A stretch of 11,992 bases of DNA, from assembly GCA_030426005.1 (NCBI GenBank), contig JAUHZM010000072.1, positions 1 to 11,992 of the forward strand, read 5' to 3'. Of this stretch, positions 1 through 7,912 are shown in pieces (position 1 is the first letter of the stretch; the number at the start of each line of letters is the position of its first letter). The notes beneath the pieces are model-generated. The model had not been told where the DNA came from. It saw nothing but the letters and a program-made list of their open reading frames with translations, and did not search any database. The position numbers were made by a program, and so were the translations under genes. The stretch comes from Gammaproteobacteria bacterium (GTDB taxonomy: Bacteria > Pseudomonadota > Gammaproteobacteria > Arenicellales > Arenicellaceae).

Positions 1-1
1 C

Positions 2-1888
2 CTCGCTGAAGGTCATCCAATCCGTTTCAGCCTGATCCAGCTCTTTTTGTACGTAGGCCTGATCGGTTAGTAGGGTTTTGAGTTTATCCTTATTGTTATC
101 GTTATAGAGTTCGGTGTCGGCGAGCTGTGCCTCGATGGTTTCTTTTTGCTCCGTCAGCTTCTCAATAACACGCTCTGCACGTTTTATCTTATTGCTGAGC
201 GGTTGCAGTTCCTTACGCCGCGCTGCGTCGATACGCTTTTGTTCTTTTTTCGCCGCCGCGGTATTGGTTGGCTTCGGCTTTTCCTGGTCTGGTGCAGGTT
301 GCCCCTGATCTCCGCGGTTATGTTCGGCCAACCATTTAGGATAATCATCGACACTGCCCTGAAACTCGGTGGCGCGCCCATTGGCCACTAGAATGAGTTT
401 GTCTGAATTGACCTTCAACAGGTGACGGTCGTGCGACACCAAAACCACAGCACCACTGAAATCCTGTAGCGCAACCGCCAGCGCTTGTCGCATTTCGAGG
501 TCGAGGTGGTTGGTTGGCTCATCCAGCAACAGTAAATTAGGTCGCTGATAACAAATCAAGGCGAGTGCAAGGCGTGACTTTTCACCACCAGAAAACGGTG
601 CGACCTTGCTCGTGGCTTTGCTGCCAGTAAATCCGAAACTACCTAAGTAACGGCGTAATTGGTTGTCGGTTGCCTGGCCGTTGTTGCACTCTTTATCGAG
701 CAATGCGAGGTGTTCCAGCGGCGAATGATCCATCTGCAACTGTTCAATCTGATGTTGCGCAAAATACCCAATATTGATTTCTTTTGATGCGTGATAATTG
801 CCACTCAATAATTTGAGTTCACCGGCAAGGAGTTTAATTAGGGTGGACTTACCGGCCCCGTTGGGACCAATCAAGCCAACACGATCACCGGGTGCCATGG
901 CAAATTCAATGCCGCTTACGATGGCAGTATCCGCATAGCCGACGGACGCTTGGTGCAAACTGAGCAACGGGCTGGGGTTTTTCTCTGGATCAGGAATGCT
1001 AAAGCCGAACGGTGAATCAACATGCGCGGGCGCGATCTGCTCCATTTTTTCCAATGCTTTGAGTCGACTTTGTGCTTGCGTGGCTTTGCTGGCCTTAGCG
1101 CGGAAGCGACGCACAAAGTCTTGCATGTGCAAGATTTCGCGCTGTTGTTTTTCGTACTGCGATTGCTGATTTGCCAGTTGCTCGGTACGAATACGCTCGA
1201 AGGCGGAATAATTACCTTTGAATAAGCTGGCTCGTTGGTTTTCGATGTGCAAGGTGTGCGTCGTTAGTTCATCCAGAAAGTCACGATCATGCGCGATCAG
1301 AATCAGCGTTCCCCGATACTGTTTTAGCCAGCGTTCGAGCCATAACACGGCGTCGAGATCCAGGTGGTTGGTTGGCTCATCCAGAAGCAGTAGGTCGGAT
1401 CGGCACATCAACGCCTTGGCCACGTTAAGACGAACGCGCCAGCCACCTGAAAATGTCTTTGCGGGCTTCTCGATGTCGTCCGGTTTAAACCCTAAACCAT
1501 CTAACAACTGAGCAGCACGTGCCCGGGCTGAGTAGCCGTCAATCTCCTCATAGCGTGCTTGAAAATTTAAGAATCGCGGATGGTCTGGGTCTTGAATCTT
1601 GGCATCCAGTTCACGCCATTCCTGATCGCCATCAAGAACATGCTCGATGGCCGGTCGATCATTGGCTGGCGCTTCTTGTGCAACATGTGCCATCACCCAA
1701 TCGCGCGGGATTTTAACGTCGCCTTTGTCGATCACGAGTTCATTGCGTAACACCGCAAACAGGCTGGACTTGCCACAGCCGTTCGCACCGGTTAAACCGA
1801 CTTTTTGACCCGGGTGGATTTGACAACTCATGTTGTCAAACAACAAACTTTCGCCACGACGGATGGATAAATTTTCAAACTGAATCAT
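2..1888 (-). CDS. yheS: ABC-F family ATPase, YheS-like (C-terminus cut by window edge)
   Basis: This is a soluble protein with two ATP-binding cassettes and no membrane domain, typical of the ABC-F translation factors that bind the ribosomal E site and act on stalled or difficult elongation. Reading from the ATG at 1888 gives 629 uninterrupted codons to the edge. Cassette 1 has Walker A GANGCGKSS (residues 34-42), signature FSGGW (146-150) and Walker B/switch LLLLDEPTNHLD (D170, E171). Cassette 2 has GPNGAGKST (341-349), FSGGEKSRL (from 432) and DEPTNHLD (D456, E457). The DEPTNHLD motif is characteristic of ABC-F. After about residue 530 comes a Lys/Glu-rich coiled-coil tail whose pattern (EQKRIDAARRKELQPL, then ADTELYND) resembles E. 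coli YheS rather than Uup, EttA or YbiT. E. coli YheS is about 637 residues, so only some ten residues should be missing. It is divergent from the Tag-like gene, and no Shine-Dalgarno is visible. Family certain; YheS assignment likely. Confidence 0.93.
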   Translation of the reverse strand, partial: MIQFENLSIRRGESLLFDNMSCQIHPGQKVGLTGANGCGKSSLFAVLRNELVIDKGDVKIPRDWVMAHVAQEAPANDRPAIEHVLDGDQEWRELDAKIQDPDHPRFLNFQARYEEIDGYSARARAAQLLDGLGFKPDDIEKPAKTFSGGWRVRLNVAKALMCRSDLLLLDEPTNHLDLDAVLWLERWLKQYRGTLILIAHDRDFLDELTTHTLHIENQRASLFKGNYSAFERIRTEQLANQQSQYEKQQREILHMQDFVRRFRAKASKATQAQSRLKALEKMEQIAPAHVDSPFGFSIPDPEKNPSPLLSLHQASVGYADTAIVSGIEFAMAPGDRVGLIGPNGAGKSTLIKLLAGELKLLSGNYHASKEINIGYFAQHQIEQLQMDHSPLEHLALLDKECNNGQATDNQLRRYLGSFGFTGSKATSKVAPFSGGEKSRLALALICYQRPNLLLLDEPTNHLDLEMRQALAVALQDFSGAVVLVSHDRHLLKVNSDKLILVANGRATEFQGSVDDYPKWLAEHNRGDQGQPAPDQEKPKPTNTAAAKKEQKRIDAARRKELQPLSNKIKRAERVIEKLTEQKETIEAQLADTELYNDNNKDKLKTLLTDQAYVQKELDQAETDWMTFSE

Positions 1889-1894
1889 GTCGCT

Positions 1895-1922
1895 AGTGTA
1901 GCGGTAACTGAGGTTGAGACAA
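1895..1922 (-). promoter_or_regulatory. Candidate promoter for the yheS-like gene
   Basis: On the minus strand TTGTCT (1922-1917) is followed after 16 bases by TACACT (1900-1895), each matching four of six sigma-70 consensus bases. Only six bases separate this -10 from the ATG at 1888. Initiation at the usual distance would start the transcript at or next to the A of the start codon, which would fit the absence of a ribosome binding site. The match is weak and may be chance. Confidence 0.25.
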
Positions 1923-1960
1923 ACCTTGTTTTCGCGCCAACTGTGACTATTAATAGGGCT

Positions 1961-2686
1961 ATGCAAAAATTTTCTAAGATTTATGAGGCTGCGGCCAAGC
2001 GCAAGGGCGGCGAGCAGGAACTGAGCAAATTGTTGGTGCCGGTACGCTCGCCGGAATACCTCAAACAAGTCAGTGATGATCGCTATTTAGCGCAGTTAAC
2101 TCGTTGTGTCTTTAATGCCGGGTTTCACTGGCGGGTTATTTCATCCAAGTGGTCTGGCTTCGAAGAAGCATTTCATGGTTTCGACCTTGGCCACTTGCTG
2201 ACCAAGTCGCCTGAGGAGTGGGAAGCGTACTTAGAGGACACGCGGATTATTCGTAATTGGCAAAAAATTCAAACGGTGTTTGAGAATGCGCTGATGGTCG
2301 AAAGTGTAGCTGCCGAGCATGGCAGTTTTGCCGCTTTTTTTGCCGACTGGCCAGTCGATGATCAGGTTGGGCTGATGCGTTACTTACACAAAAACGGCGC
2401 GCGCTTGGGCGGTAAAACGGCTCAATGGTTTATCCGCTTCAGTGGCAAAGATGGCTTTGTGTTAAGTGATGACGTGGTCACAGCGCTGATCGCCAACGGT
2501 TTGGAAATCAACAACCCGGTCACTAGTCAGCGTGATTTAAAACAGGTTCAGTCCGCGTTTAACGAGTGGCATGCGGAGTCCGGCTTGCCTTATACGCACA
2601 TCAGTAAGGTTTTAAGTTATTCGGTTGGTGACAATGTGCCGGTCGAGGTGTTGACTGGGTATCAGGGCTCACAAACCCTAACTTGA
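1961..2686 (+). CDS. Tag-like DNA-3-methyladenine glycosylase family protein (zinc-less)
   Basis: The 241-residue product belongs to the methyladenine DNA glycosylase family, whose classical member Tag excises 3-methyladenine from alkylated DNA. The stretch RYLAQLTRCVFNAGFHW, then FEEAFHGFD, then IIRNWQKIQTVFENA aligns with the Tag helices bearing AGLSW, ACFHQFD and IIRHRGKIQAIIGNA. Tag Trp46 corresponds to Trp57 here. Catalytically important Glu38 of E. coli Tag aligns with Cys49, and that Cys is the only one in the protein. Tag's Cys/His zinc ligands near both ends are therefore absent. The N-terminus (FSKIYEAAAKRKGG) is typical of a longer Tag-like subgroup. I chose ATG 1961 because it places this conserved segment at the start; an in-frame GTG at 1943 would add six residues with no better ribosome binding site. 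AGGG lies at 1955-1958, closer than usual to the ATG. Fold membership is confident; glycosylase activity is uncertain. Confidence 0.82.
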   Translation: MQKFSKIYEAAAKRKGGEQELSKLLVPVRSPEYLKQVSDDRYLAQLTRCVFNAGFHWRVISSKWSGFEEAFHGFDLGHLLTKSPEEWEAYLEDTRIIRNWQKIQTVFENALMVESVAAEHGSFAAFFADWPVDDQVGLMRYLHKNGARLGGKTAQWFIRFSGKDGFVLSDDVVTALIANGLEINNPVTSQRDLKQVQSAFNEWHAESGLPYTHISKVLSYSVGDNVPVEVLTGYQGSQTLT

Positions 2687-2691
2687 TCAAC

Positions 2692-2725
2692 TGATTCGGG
2701 CTGTCAGTTTAATATTGTCGAATCA
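2692..2725. repeat. Small inverted repeat, 7-base arms
   Basis: TGATTCG (2692-2698) and CGAATCA (2719-2725) form a perfect inverted repeat around a 20-base spacer, just past the stop of the Tag-like gene and before the hairpin terminator. No U-tract follows it, so it is not a convincing terminator by itself. It may be chance. Confidence 0.25.
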
Positions 2726-2732
2726 CATCAAT

Positions 2733-2764
2733 AAAAAAGGGCGCTGACCATTCGGTCAACGCCC
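2733..2764 (-). terminator. Intrinsic terminator of the fused carboxylase gene
   Basis: GGGCG (2739-2743) pairs with CGCCC (2760-2764) and TGACC (2745-2749) pairs with GGTCA (2754-2758). There is a single C/A mismatch between the two blocks and a four-base loop. On the minus strand the stem is followed at once by six U residues (2738-2733), so it is a standard rho-independent terminator 27 bases past the carboxylase stop codon. The plus-strand side has only a loose T-rich tail (TCGCTTTAT), so termination of the convergent Tag-like gene here would be weaker. Confidence 0.88.
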
Positions 2765-2790
2765 TCGCTTTATCCTAAACGGACGTGTTA

Positions 2791-5700
2791 CTAGACTGGC
2801 TTGACCACAAACAGTAAATCACCAGCGTTCACTTGAGCGCCATTGGCCTGGTTTACGCGCACCACTTCGTAGCTCTTGTCAGCGGTGAAAATTTCACCAG
2901 AGCCGGGCACGCTGGACAAGGAAATATGTGTAAACAGCTTCATTGCCTCAACCTGACACAGGGTCTGACTCAGGTTGACTTTATCACCAACCTGTACGAA
3001 CTCGGGTTCGCTCGGAGTTGGTGTGGCGTAGTAAATCCCCGTCATTGGGGAAATCACCTTGATCTCATCGGTGCCAGCGATTTTTAGGCTGCTAACATCG
3101 CTATCCGCTTTGTCTACACCCGTGTAGGCCATCTCTTTGACGATCTCTTTCTTATCCAGTGTATCAAGGAAGGCGGGTAGATAGCCGGTATCGTAATCGC
3201 CTTTCACGAAGGTTGGGTCTTTGAGGATTCGTTTTAACAGGGAGATGTTAGTGCAAACCCCTTTGATCACGGTTTGATCCAAGGCTTCGATCAGTTTCTT
3301 GATCGCGTCTTTACGGTTTTTGCCGTGCACCACAAGCTGCGCGATCATGCTGTCATAGAATGGCGAAATGGTTTTGCCTTCCGAAACGGATGCGATGACT
3401 TCGATGTGGTCCCCGGATGGGAACTCGCATTCCGTCACTAAGCCAGGCGTTGGCAGAAAGTCGATTACGCCATCTGAATCTAGACGTGCTTTCTCGGCGG
3501 TAATCCGTGCTTCAATCGAGAAGCCTTTGTTGCCAATCTTTAGGTCTTTGATGGACGCGCCTTCGGCAATTTCAAACTGCTTGGCCACAATCGGTACGCC
3601 CGAAGTCCATTCAGTCACCGGATGCTCAACCTGCAAACGCGTGTTCATTTCCATGAAGTAGATGGTGTTGGCTTTGAGGTCGTAGATAAACTCGACCGTA
3701 CCCGCGCCAAAGTAATCCACGGCATCGGCTAGGTTGGCCGCGCACTCATAGGCTTTTTTCTCCAGATCTTTTGGCAGCATGGTTGAGCCAGACTCTTCCA
3801 AAACTTTCTGGTTATTACGTTGTACCGTACAGTCACGTAAGCCAAGTACTTGCGTACAGCCATGGGCGTCGCGCAGAATTTGCACCTCAATGTGACGCAT
3901 CGATTCGACGAATTTCTCTAAATAAAGATCGCCGTTTCCGAATGCGCTGCGTGCTTCGCTATACACGTTATTAAAGGCGTTTTTGATGTCCGCCGCAGTG
4001 CGTACCACCTTAATACCCTTACCGCCACCGCCATGCACGGCTTTGAGTAACACGGGGTAACCGATGTCTTCGGCCACCTTTGCTGTGGCTTCGGCACTGG
4101 TCAAAATACCGTGCGAACCGGGCACAACCGGGACGTTATTCGCCATGGCCGTGCTGATTGCATTCGATTTGTTGCCCATGGTGTCCATGCTGCTGGCTTT
4201 GGGTCCAATAAAGTTTAGGCCATTGGCACGACACAAGCGGGCGAAGCCAGCATTCTCGGACAGAAAGCCAATCCCTGGGTGTAGTGAGTCCGCATCGCGT
4301 GAGCGCGCAATAGTCACCACGGACAAGCCGTTCAGATAGCTCTCGCCCGGTGTTTGGCCGCCAAGGCAGACCACTTCATCTCGTTCAGTCAGCATGTCGC
4401 AGGCCGCTGAGTCCATGTCTGGGTCGGATTGCACCAAAAGTACTTGATAGCCTTGCGCTTGCGCTACACGGATCAGTTTAACTGCGGTACAGCCGCGTGC
4501 GTGAATCAGTACCTTTTCGATCTTGCCCATCTTGTCGATTGCGCGATGGATTTTAACTTCCTGCTCACGCGGACGCATGCTTGCTGCACCGGAGATTACC
4601 TTGTTGACCACCTCGTTAATGGTCTCATTAGGCAATTCGATCGTGGGGTCAACCTCGCGTAATTTTTCGTCCAACCCGTCCGCAAAGGGATGTTTAACCA
4701 ACCCTTGCATCGCACCGGGCTTGCTCGCCAAATAGTTCGAGGTGGTGGCCATGGAAGGTAAAAACGATGGCACAACAACACGACCCGCGAATGGCATGTC
4801 GGTGCCGCTCAGGTAGTAGGTGTGTACTAATGGGTGTGTCACAAAACTGGCTTGCGAGCCACCGGTACAATCACCAAAACCAAACACCATCACCGGCAGG
4901 CCAGTGTCGGCGATAAAGTTGGTAATGCGGTCATTCACGATTGCCATCGAGAACAAAGAACTTGGACCTTCTTTAGTTTGCATACCGCCAGAAGAGACGA
5001 AGCAGACAACCGGCAAGCCGCGCTCCGCACAGTCAAGCAGCAGTGAGCACAGTTTTTCCGCGCCCGCCATGTCAAAGGCACCAGCTTGAAACGCCACGTT
5101 AGAAATCAAGGCACCGACTTCGCGTGTGTTGCCGTCATCATCGAGCTTAAATTTACCAATACCTGTTACCACACCGCACGGTGTGATGTTGTTATTCAGT
5201 GCTTTCTCGATTGATTGGCGAAAACCGGGGAATGACACCGGGTTGGCGGTCATTTTATTGGCATTAGTTTCTTGGAAGTCGTCGAAGAAACGTGATTTAA
5301 ATGCATCAACCGTGGTGGTTTTCTGCTTTTTGTAAGACGTTAGTACGCGTTGGATCAATAGATCCTGGTACGCGATATTCAGCTGGTTCCAGAAGTCTTT
5401 GCGTTTGCCGATACGCCACGGGTTGATCTGACCGTTATAGCTCTTGCCACTCATTTGTGCATCAATAAAGCGCGGCACCAGAGTCTCAAAGAAGTAAGTT
5501 ATCAATACCAACAGGGAGTCTGACATACGTGGAAAATTCACGCGTTTCCATTCTTCTACGGCCGACAGGAACTCACCACGTTGATCATATTTTACGAAAT
5601 GGCCAAGCCATTTGGCGAACTCAGACTTGGTGTCGCTGTCGACTACGCCATCGGCCATCGAACCGGTGACATTGCTAGCCACTTCTTCAAGCGATGAGTC

Positions 5701-7359
5701 GAGAATTTTTCGCAGTGTTTTTTCAGACAGTGATTCGAAGGCTTTTGATTCCTCGGCAATCTCGCCGAAGTTGTCGACGATATTATTGTAGAGCGCATCA
5801 AAGATCAGAATGTCTCGAAATTGCGTATGCAGAATGTCTCGAATGGATGGCTCGTTCAAGGTGTCGAGCAGCGTGAGCTCTGCCTCTGGCTTGGACAAAT
5901 AATCGTCGCCATCATTTTTCAATTCGCCAAGGCGATTATTCATCTCAACGAAATTGAATGCCGCATCCGACTTCCAGCGGTTGTATAAATACAAGCACAG
6001 AACGAAACAGTAATTCTTTTGCGCGCTGCGGTAGTTACTTTGCGGGTCGCCCAAAATCAAAGCGGTGATTTTGTTGCGGTCGGTATTCAGTTCGTCGCGC
6101 TTGTTCTTAAGATGTGTCCAGGCTTTGGCGAGCTCGTCGTTATAGACCAGTTTTTCTGGGTCAGATAGCCATTGCTCAAACGCCTTCTCGCGCATCTGGC
6201 GCATTCGGTCTGTGAGGTCGCCTTTGGGAATTTCTTTGTCTGCCAACCGCCCGTATGTTTCGACCGTGGCCGAGTGGATTCGACAGCGCATCGACAATGA
6301 GCGCAGGTACATCATGGCGTGTGAATACACGCTTGGGTACTCAGTCAGTTCACCGTACAGCTCGAATTGAGCTGCTTTTTGTAATTCAGCAAAGCTGTCA
6401 CGGTGCAACTTTTCCGTGCGCACATTGTCGAGGTAATCGGTACCAACGATTGGATTTTCTAATACCTCGCGTTTGGCGTCGGCTTCAATTTCTTTGATGC
6501 CGGTGAAAATCGCTGCGACCAGATTCGATTTGTCGTCTTTGCTGTCACTCGGATCCCAATCGATCACGCCGTCGATCGCACCGCTACGGTAAAGTTCTGA
6601 TGGCGATACGCCGACATAGCGCGCGCTTTCCTGCCAAGACAGATTGTATTGGCGTGCGATATTCGCCAACCCTTTGGGTTGAATGGTGTTGAACGCGGCA
6701 CTACGAACTGCCAGCAAGAGGTTTGTAGTGGCCAGCGGGATTGCACCACCGGAGTAACCGAGGCCATAGATGACGCCAATTGTGGGCACCTTGGCGGCGG
6801 CCATCACGGCGATTAACCGCGAAATCGAGTGCGCCTGGTTGGCAGCATTCGCTTCGGTACCAGCGTCTGCGCCGGGTGTGTCCATAAAAGTAACGATTGG
6901 AATCGCGCGGCGTGCGTAGCCATCGACTAAGCGGCAGGCTTCTAGGTGATGTTCTGGGCTCCAAACACCGTTCGCGACACTGCGGTTTTGCGCAATCATG
7001 GCGATGCGTCGAGTGTCGCCTTTGTATTCAAGCGATAGCTCGATGGCATACAAAGGACCGAGTTCGAATTCTTGATGAATCTTGCCACGCAGCTGGCTGA
7101 TAATGACTTTGGCACTCGGGCGGTTGGCGGATTCAGCCGGGTCGAGTACCTTGGCGACGTAATCGTCGACCGACAGTTTTTTCAGGCTTTGGCGCGTTGC
7201 TTCAACGTCTTTGGGGCTGAGTAAGCCGCTGATGTTTTGATGCCATTTGAATGGATGTTTGGTGCCATTCAGGGACAGGTTGTTCGCGCGTCGTTCGATA
7301 TCTTTGAACAGACTCATCATCTGTTCAGATTTCACTTTGGATTGATCGTTCGTATTCAA
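2791..7359 (-). CDS. One-chain biotin-dependent acyl-CoA carboxylase (CT-alpha / CT-beta / BC / BCCP fusion)
   Basis: This 1522-residue cytosolic protein carries every part of an acetyl-CoA carboxylase-type enzyme, which carboxylates biotin with ATP and bicarbonate and passes the carboxyl group to an acyl-CoA. Residues about 70-300 are AccA-like (DTPGA at 160-164, GYSGGA ending at 206). About 300-710 is a largely helical, charged stretch I do not recognise. About 712-920 is AccD-like (SSGG at 789-792, TGG at 832-834) without the bacterial AccD zinc finger. About 944-1400 is biotin carboxylase: glycine loop HGGGGKG (1109-1115), RDCTVQRNNQK ending at 1185, and EMNTRLQVEHP (E1237, N1239, R1241). 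The C-terminus is an AccB-like biotinyl domain with thumb-like insert PTPSEPEF and biotin-acceptor Lys1474 in EAMKL. The carboxyltransferase halves come first and in alpha-beta order, opposite to the beta-alpha order of fused eukaryotic enzymes. I chose TTG at 7359 because AAAGGG lies nine bases upstream; ATG codons 14-15 are alternatives with no clear site. Acetyl-CoA is the likeliest substrate given the AccA/AccD/AccB resemblance, but propionyl- or longer acyl-CoA is possible. Confidence 0.92.
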   Translation of the reverse strand: MNTNDQSKVKSEQMMSLFKDIERRANNLSLNGTKHPFKWHQNISGLLSPKDVEATRQSLKKLSVDDYVAKVLDPAESANRPSAKVIISQLRGKIHQEFELGPLYAIELSLEYKGDTRRIAMIAQNRSVANGVWSPEHHLEACRLVDGYARRAIPIVTFMDTPGADAGTEANAANQAHSISRLIAVMAAAKVPTIGVIYGLGYSGGAIPLATTNLLLAVRSAAFNTIQPKGLANIARQYNLSWQESARYVGVSPSELYRSGAIDGVIDWDPSDSKDDKSNLVAAIFTGIKEIEADAKREVLENPIVGTDYLDNVRTEKLHRDSFAELQKAAQFELYGELTEYPSVYSHAMMYLRSLSMRCRIHSATVETYGRLADKEIPKGDLTDRMRQMREKAFEQWLSDPEKLVYNDELAKAWTHLKNKRDELNTDRNKITALILGDPQSNYRSAQKNYCFVLCLYLYNRWKSDAAFNFVEMNNRLGELKNDGDDYLSKPEAELTLLDTLNEPSIRDILHTQFRDILIFDALYNNIVDNFGEIAEESKAFESLSEKTLRKILDSSLEEVASNVTGSMADGVVDSDTKSEFAKWLGHFVKYDQRGEFLSAVEEWKRVNFPRMSDSLLVLITYFFETLVPRFIDAQMSGKSYNGQINPWRIGKRKDFWNQLNIAYQDLLIQRVLTSYKKQKTTTVDAFKSRFFDDFQETNANKMTANPVSFPGFRQSIEKALNNNITPCGVVTGIGKFKLDDDGNTREVGALISNVAFQAGAFDMAGAEKLCSLLLDCAERGLPVVCFVSSGGMQTKEGPSSLFSMAIVNDRITNFIADTGLPVMVFGFGDCTGGSQASFVTHPLVHTYYLSGTDMPFAGRVVVPSFLPSMATTSNYLASKPGAMQGLVKHPFADGLDEKLREVDPTIELPNETINEVVNKVISGAASMRPREQEVKIHRAIDKMGKIEKVLIHARGCTAVKLIRVAQAQGYQVLLVQSDPDMDSAACDMLTERDEVVCLGGQTPGESYLNGLSVVTIARSRDADSLHPGIGFLSENAGFARLCRANGLNFIGPKASSMDTMGNKSNAISTAMANNVPVVPGSHGILTSAEATAKVAEDIGYPVLLKAVHGGGGKGIKVVRTAADIKNAFNNVYSEARSAFGNGDLYLEKFVESMRHIEVQILRDAHGCTQVLGLRDCTVQRNNQKVLEESGSTMLPKDLEKKAYECAANLADAVDYFGAGTVEFIYDLKANTIYFMEMNTRLQVEHPVTEWTSGVPIVAKQFEIAEGASIKDLKIGNKGFSIEARITAEKARLDSDGVIDFLPTPGLVTECEFPSGDHIEVIASVSEGKTISPFYDSMIAQLVVHGKNRKDAIKKLIEALDQTVIKGVCTNISLLKRILKDPTFVKGDYDTGYLPAFLDTLDKKEIVKEMAYTGVDKADSDVSSLKIAGTDEIKVISPMTGIYYATPTPSEPEFVQVGDKVNLSQTLCQVEAMKLFTHISLSSVPGSGEIFTADKSYEVVRVNQANGAQVNAGDLLFVVKPV

Positions 7360-7458
7360 CGTAACTTACCCTTTAGAGTTGATTACTTTATGTTGTGGTT
7401 TGAGTCAGGTTCGTCATCCACCTTCAATCGGGTGATATCCTGCGCTCACCGTGGATTG

Positions 7459-7475
7459 CTGGTCAATTTGATCAG
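7459..7475. promoter_or_regulatory. Operator-like palindrome upstream of the carboxylase gene
   Basis: CTGGTCAATTTGATCAG is a 17-base palindrome with one mismatched pair around a central base. It lies about 100 bases upstream of the carboxylase start and overlaps the stop codon of the VanZ-like gene. Such symmetry is typical of repressor sites, but the spacing between CTGGTC and GATCAG does not fit the FadR site I know. No strong -10/-35 pair for the carboxylase was found in 7360-7471; the closest is a TTGACC (7466-7461, minus strand) inside this palindrome with no good -10. Single occurrence, so low confidence. Confidence 0.25.
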
Positions 7476-7912
7476 TATGTACGAGTGTGATGACGATTTA
7501 TCTTATTCTTTTGCTTAATCGCTAAGTATGCCATGAAACTACCTGAGATTCCGAGTAGTAAATCTTTCAGTTCGACATCACGGCCAACAGCAAATTGTAG
7601 GATTTCAGCGAGTAAACACAGGCCAACCATACAGGCGAGCACCGTTGCAGCGGACTGTCTTAATAGTGGTAGGTCCGACGCATATAATAACGCGGTGATC
7701 AGTAGCCCGCCAAGCAGATGCAAGGCAATGTCTGCGTTCTGTTCAAACCAAAGGATCGCATTGTATGGAACGCCTGCGCTGCGCAATGCTCTGTGCGGCA
7801 TCCAGTGTGAAAAATTATACTGAGGTTGCAACGCCAGGTAGCTGCCGAGTCCGACTATCGAGATCAACAGAATGCGGTAAAACCATTTTGTTTCTATCTG
7901 GGCATGGTTCAT
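7472..7912 (-). CDS. VanZ-like small membrane protein
   Basis: The product has 146 residues with four hydrophobic segments at about 11-28, 62-78, 88-108 and 118-131, and a basic C-terminal tail (KQKNKINRHH). The spacing of conserved residues fits the VanZ-like family: His65 and Gly68/69 in the second segment (ALHLLGG), Glu103 and Gln106 in the third (AEILQF), then GRDVELKD with Arg111 and Asp117, then Gly121/Gly124. VanZ confers low-level teicoplanin resistance in enterococci, but most bacterial homologues have no known role, and nothing here suggests antibiotic resistance. It is divergent from recJ (35-base gap) and reads toward the carboxylase gene, so read-through is possible. The ATG at 7912 has only a weak GAG four bases upstream. 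Confidence 0.75.
   Translation of the reverse strand: MNHAQIETKWFYRILLISIVGLGSYLALQPQYNFSHWMPHRALRSAGVPYNAILWFEQNADIALHLLGGLLITALLYASDLPLLRQSAATVLACMVGLCLLAEILQFAVGRDVELKDLLLGISGSFMAYLAIKQKNKINRHHTRTY

Noticed and set aside
1943..1960. GTG at 1943 as start of the Tag-like gene
   Set aside because: It adds six residues (MTINRA) before the conserved MQKFSKIYE start and has no ribosome binding site. It cannot be fully excluded.
2833..7100. Many short plus-strand open frames across the carboxylase gene
   Set aside because: They are antisense shadows of a continuous 1522-residue frame with recognisable domains, and none has a supported start or motif.
7459..7475. FadR binding site upstream of the carboxylase gene
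   Set aside because: The half-sites CTGGTC and GATCAG are five bases apart, whereas the FadR site I know has a one-base centre (TGGTCnGACCA).
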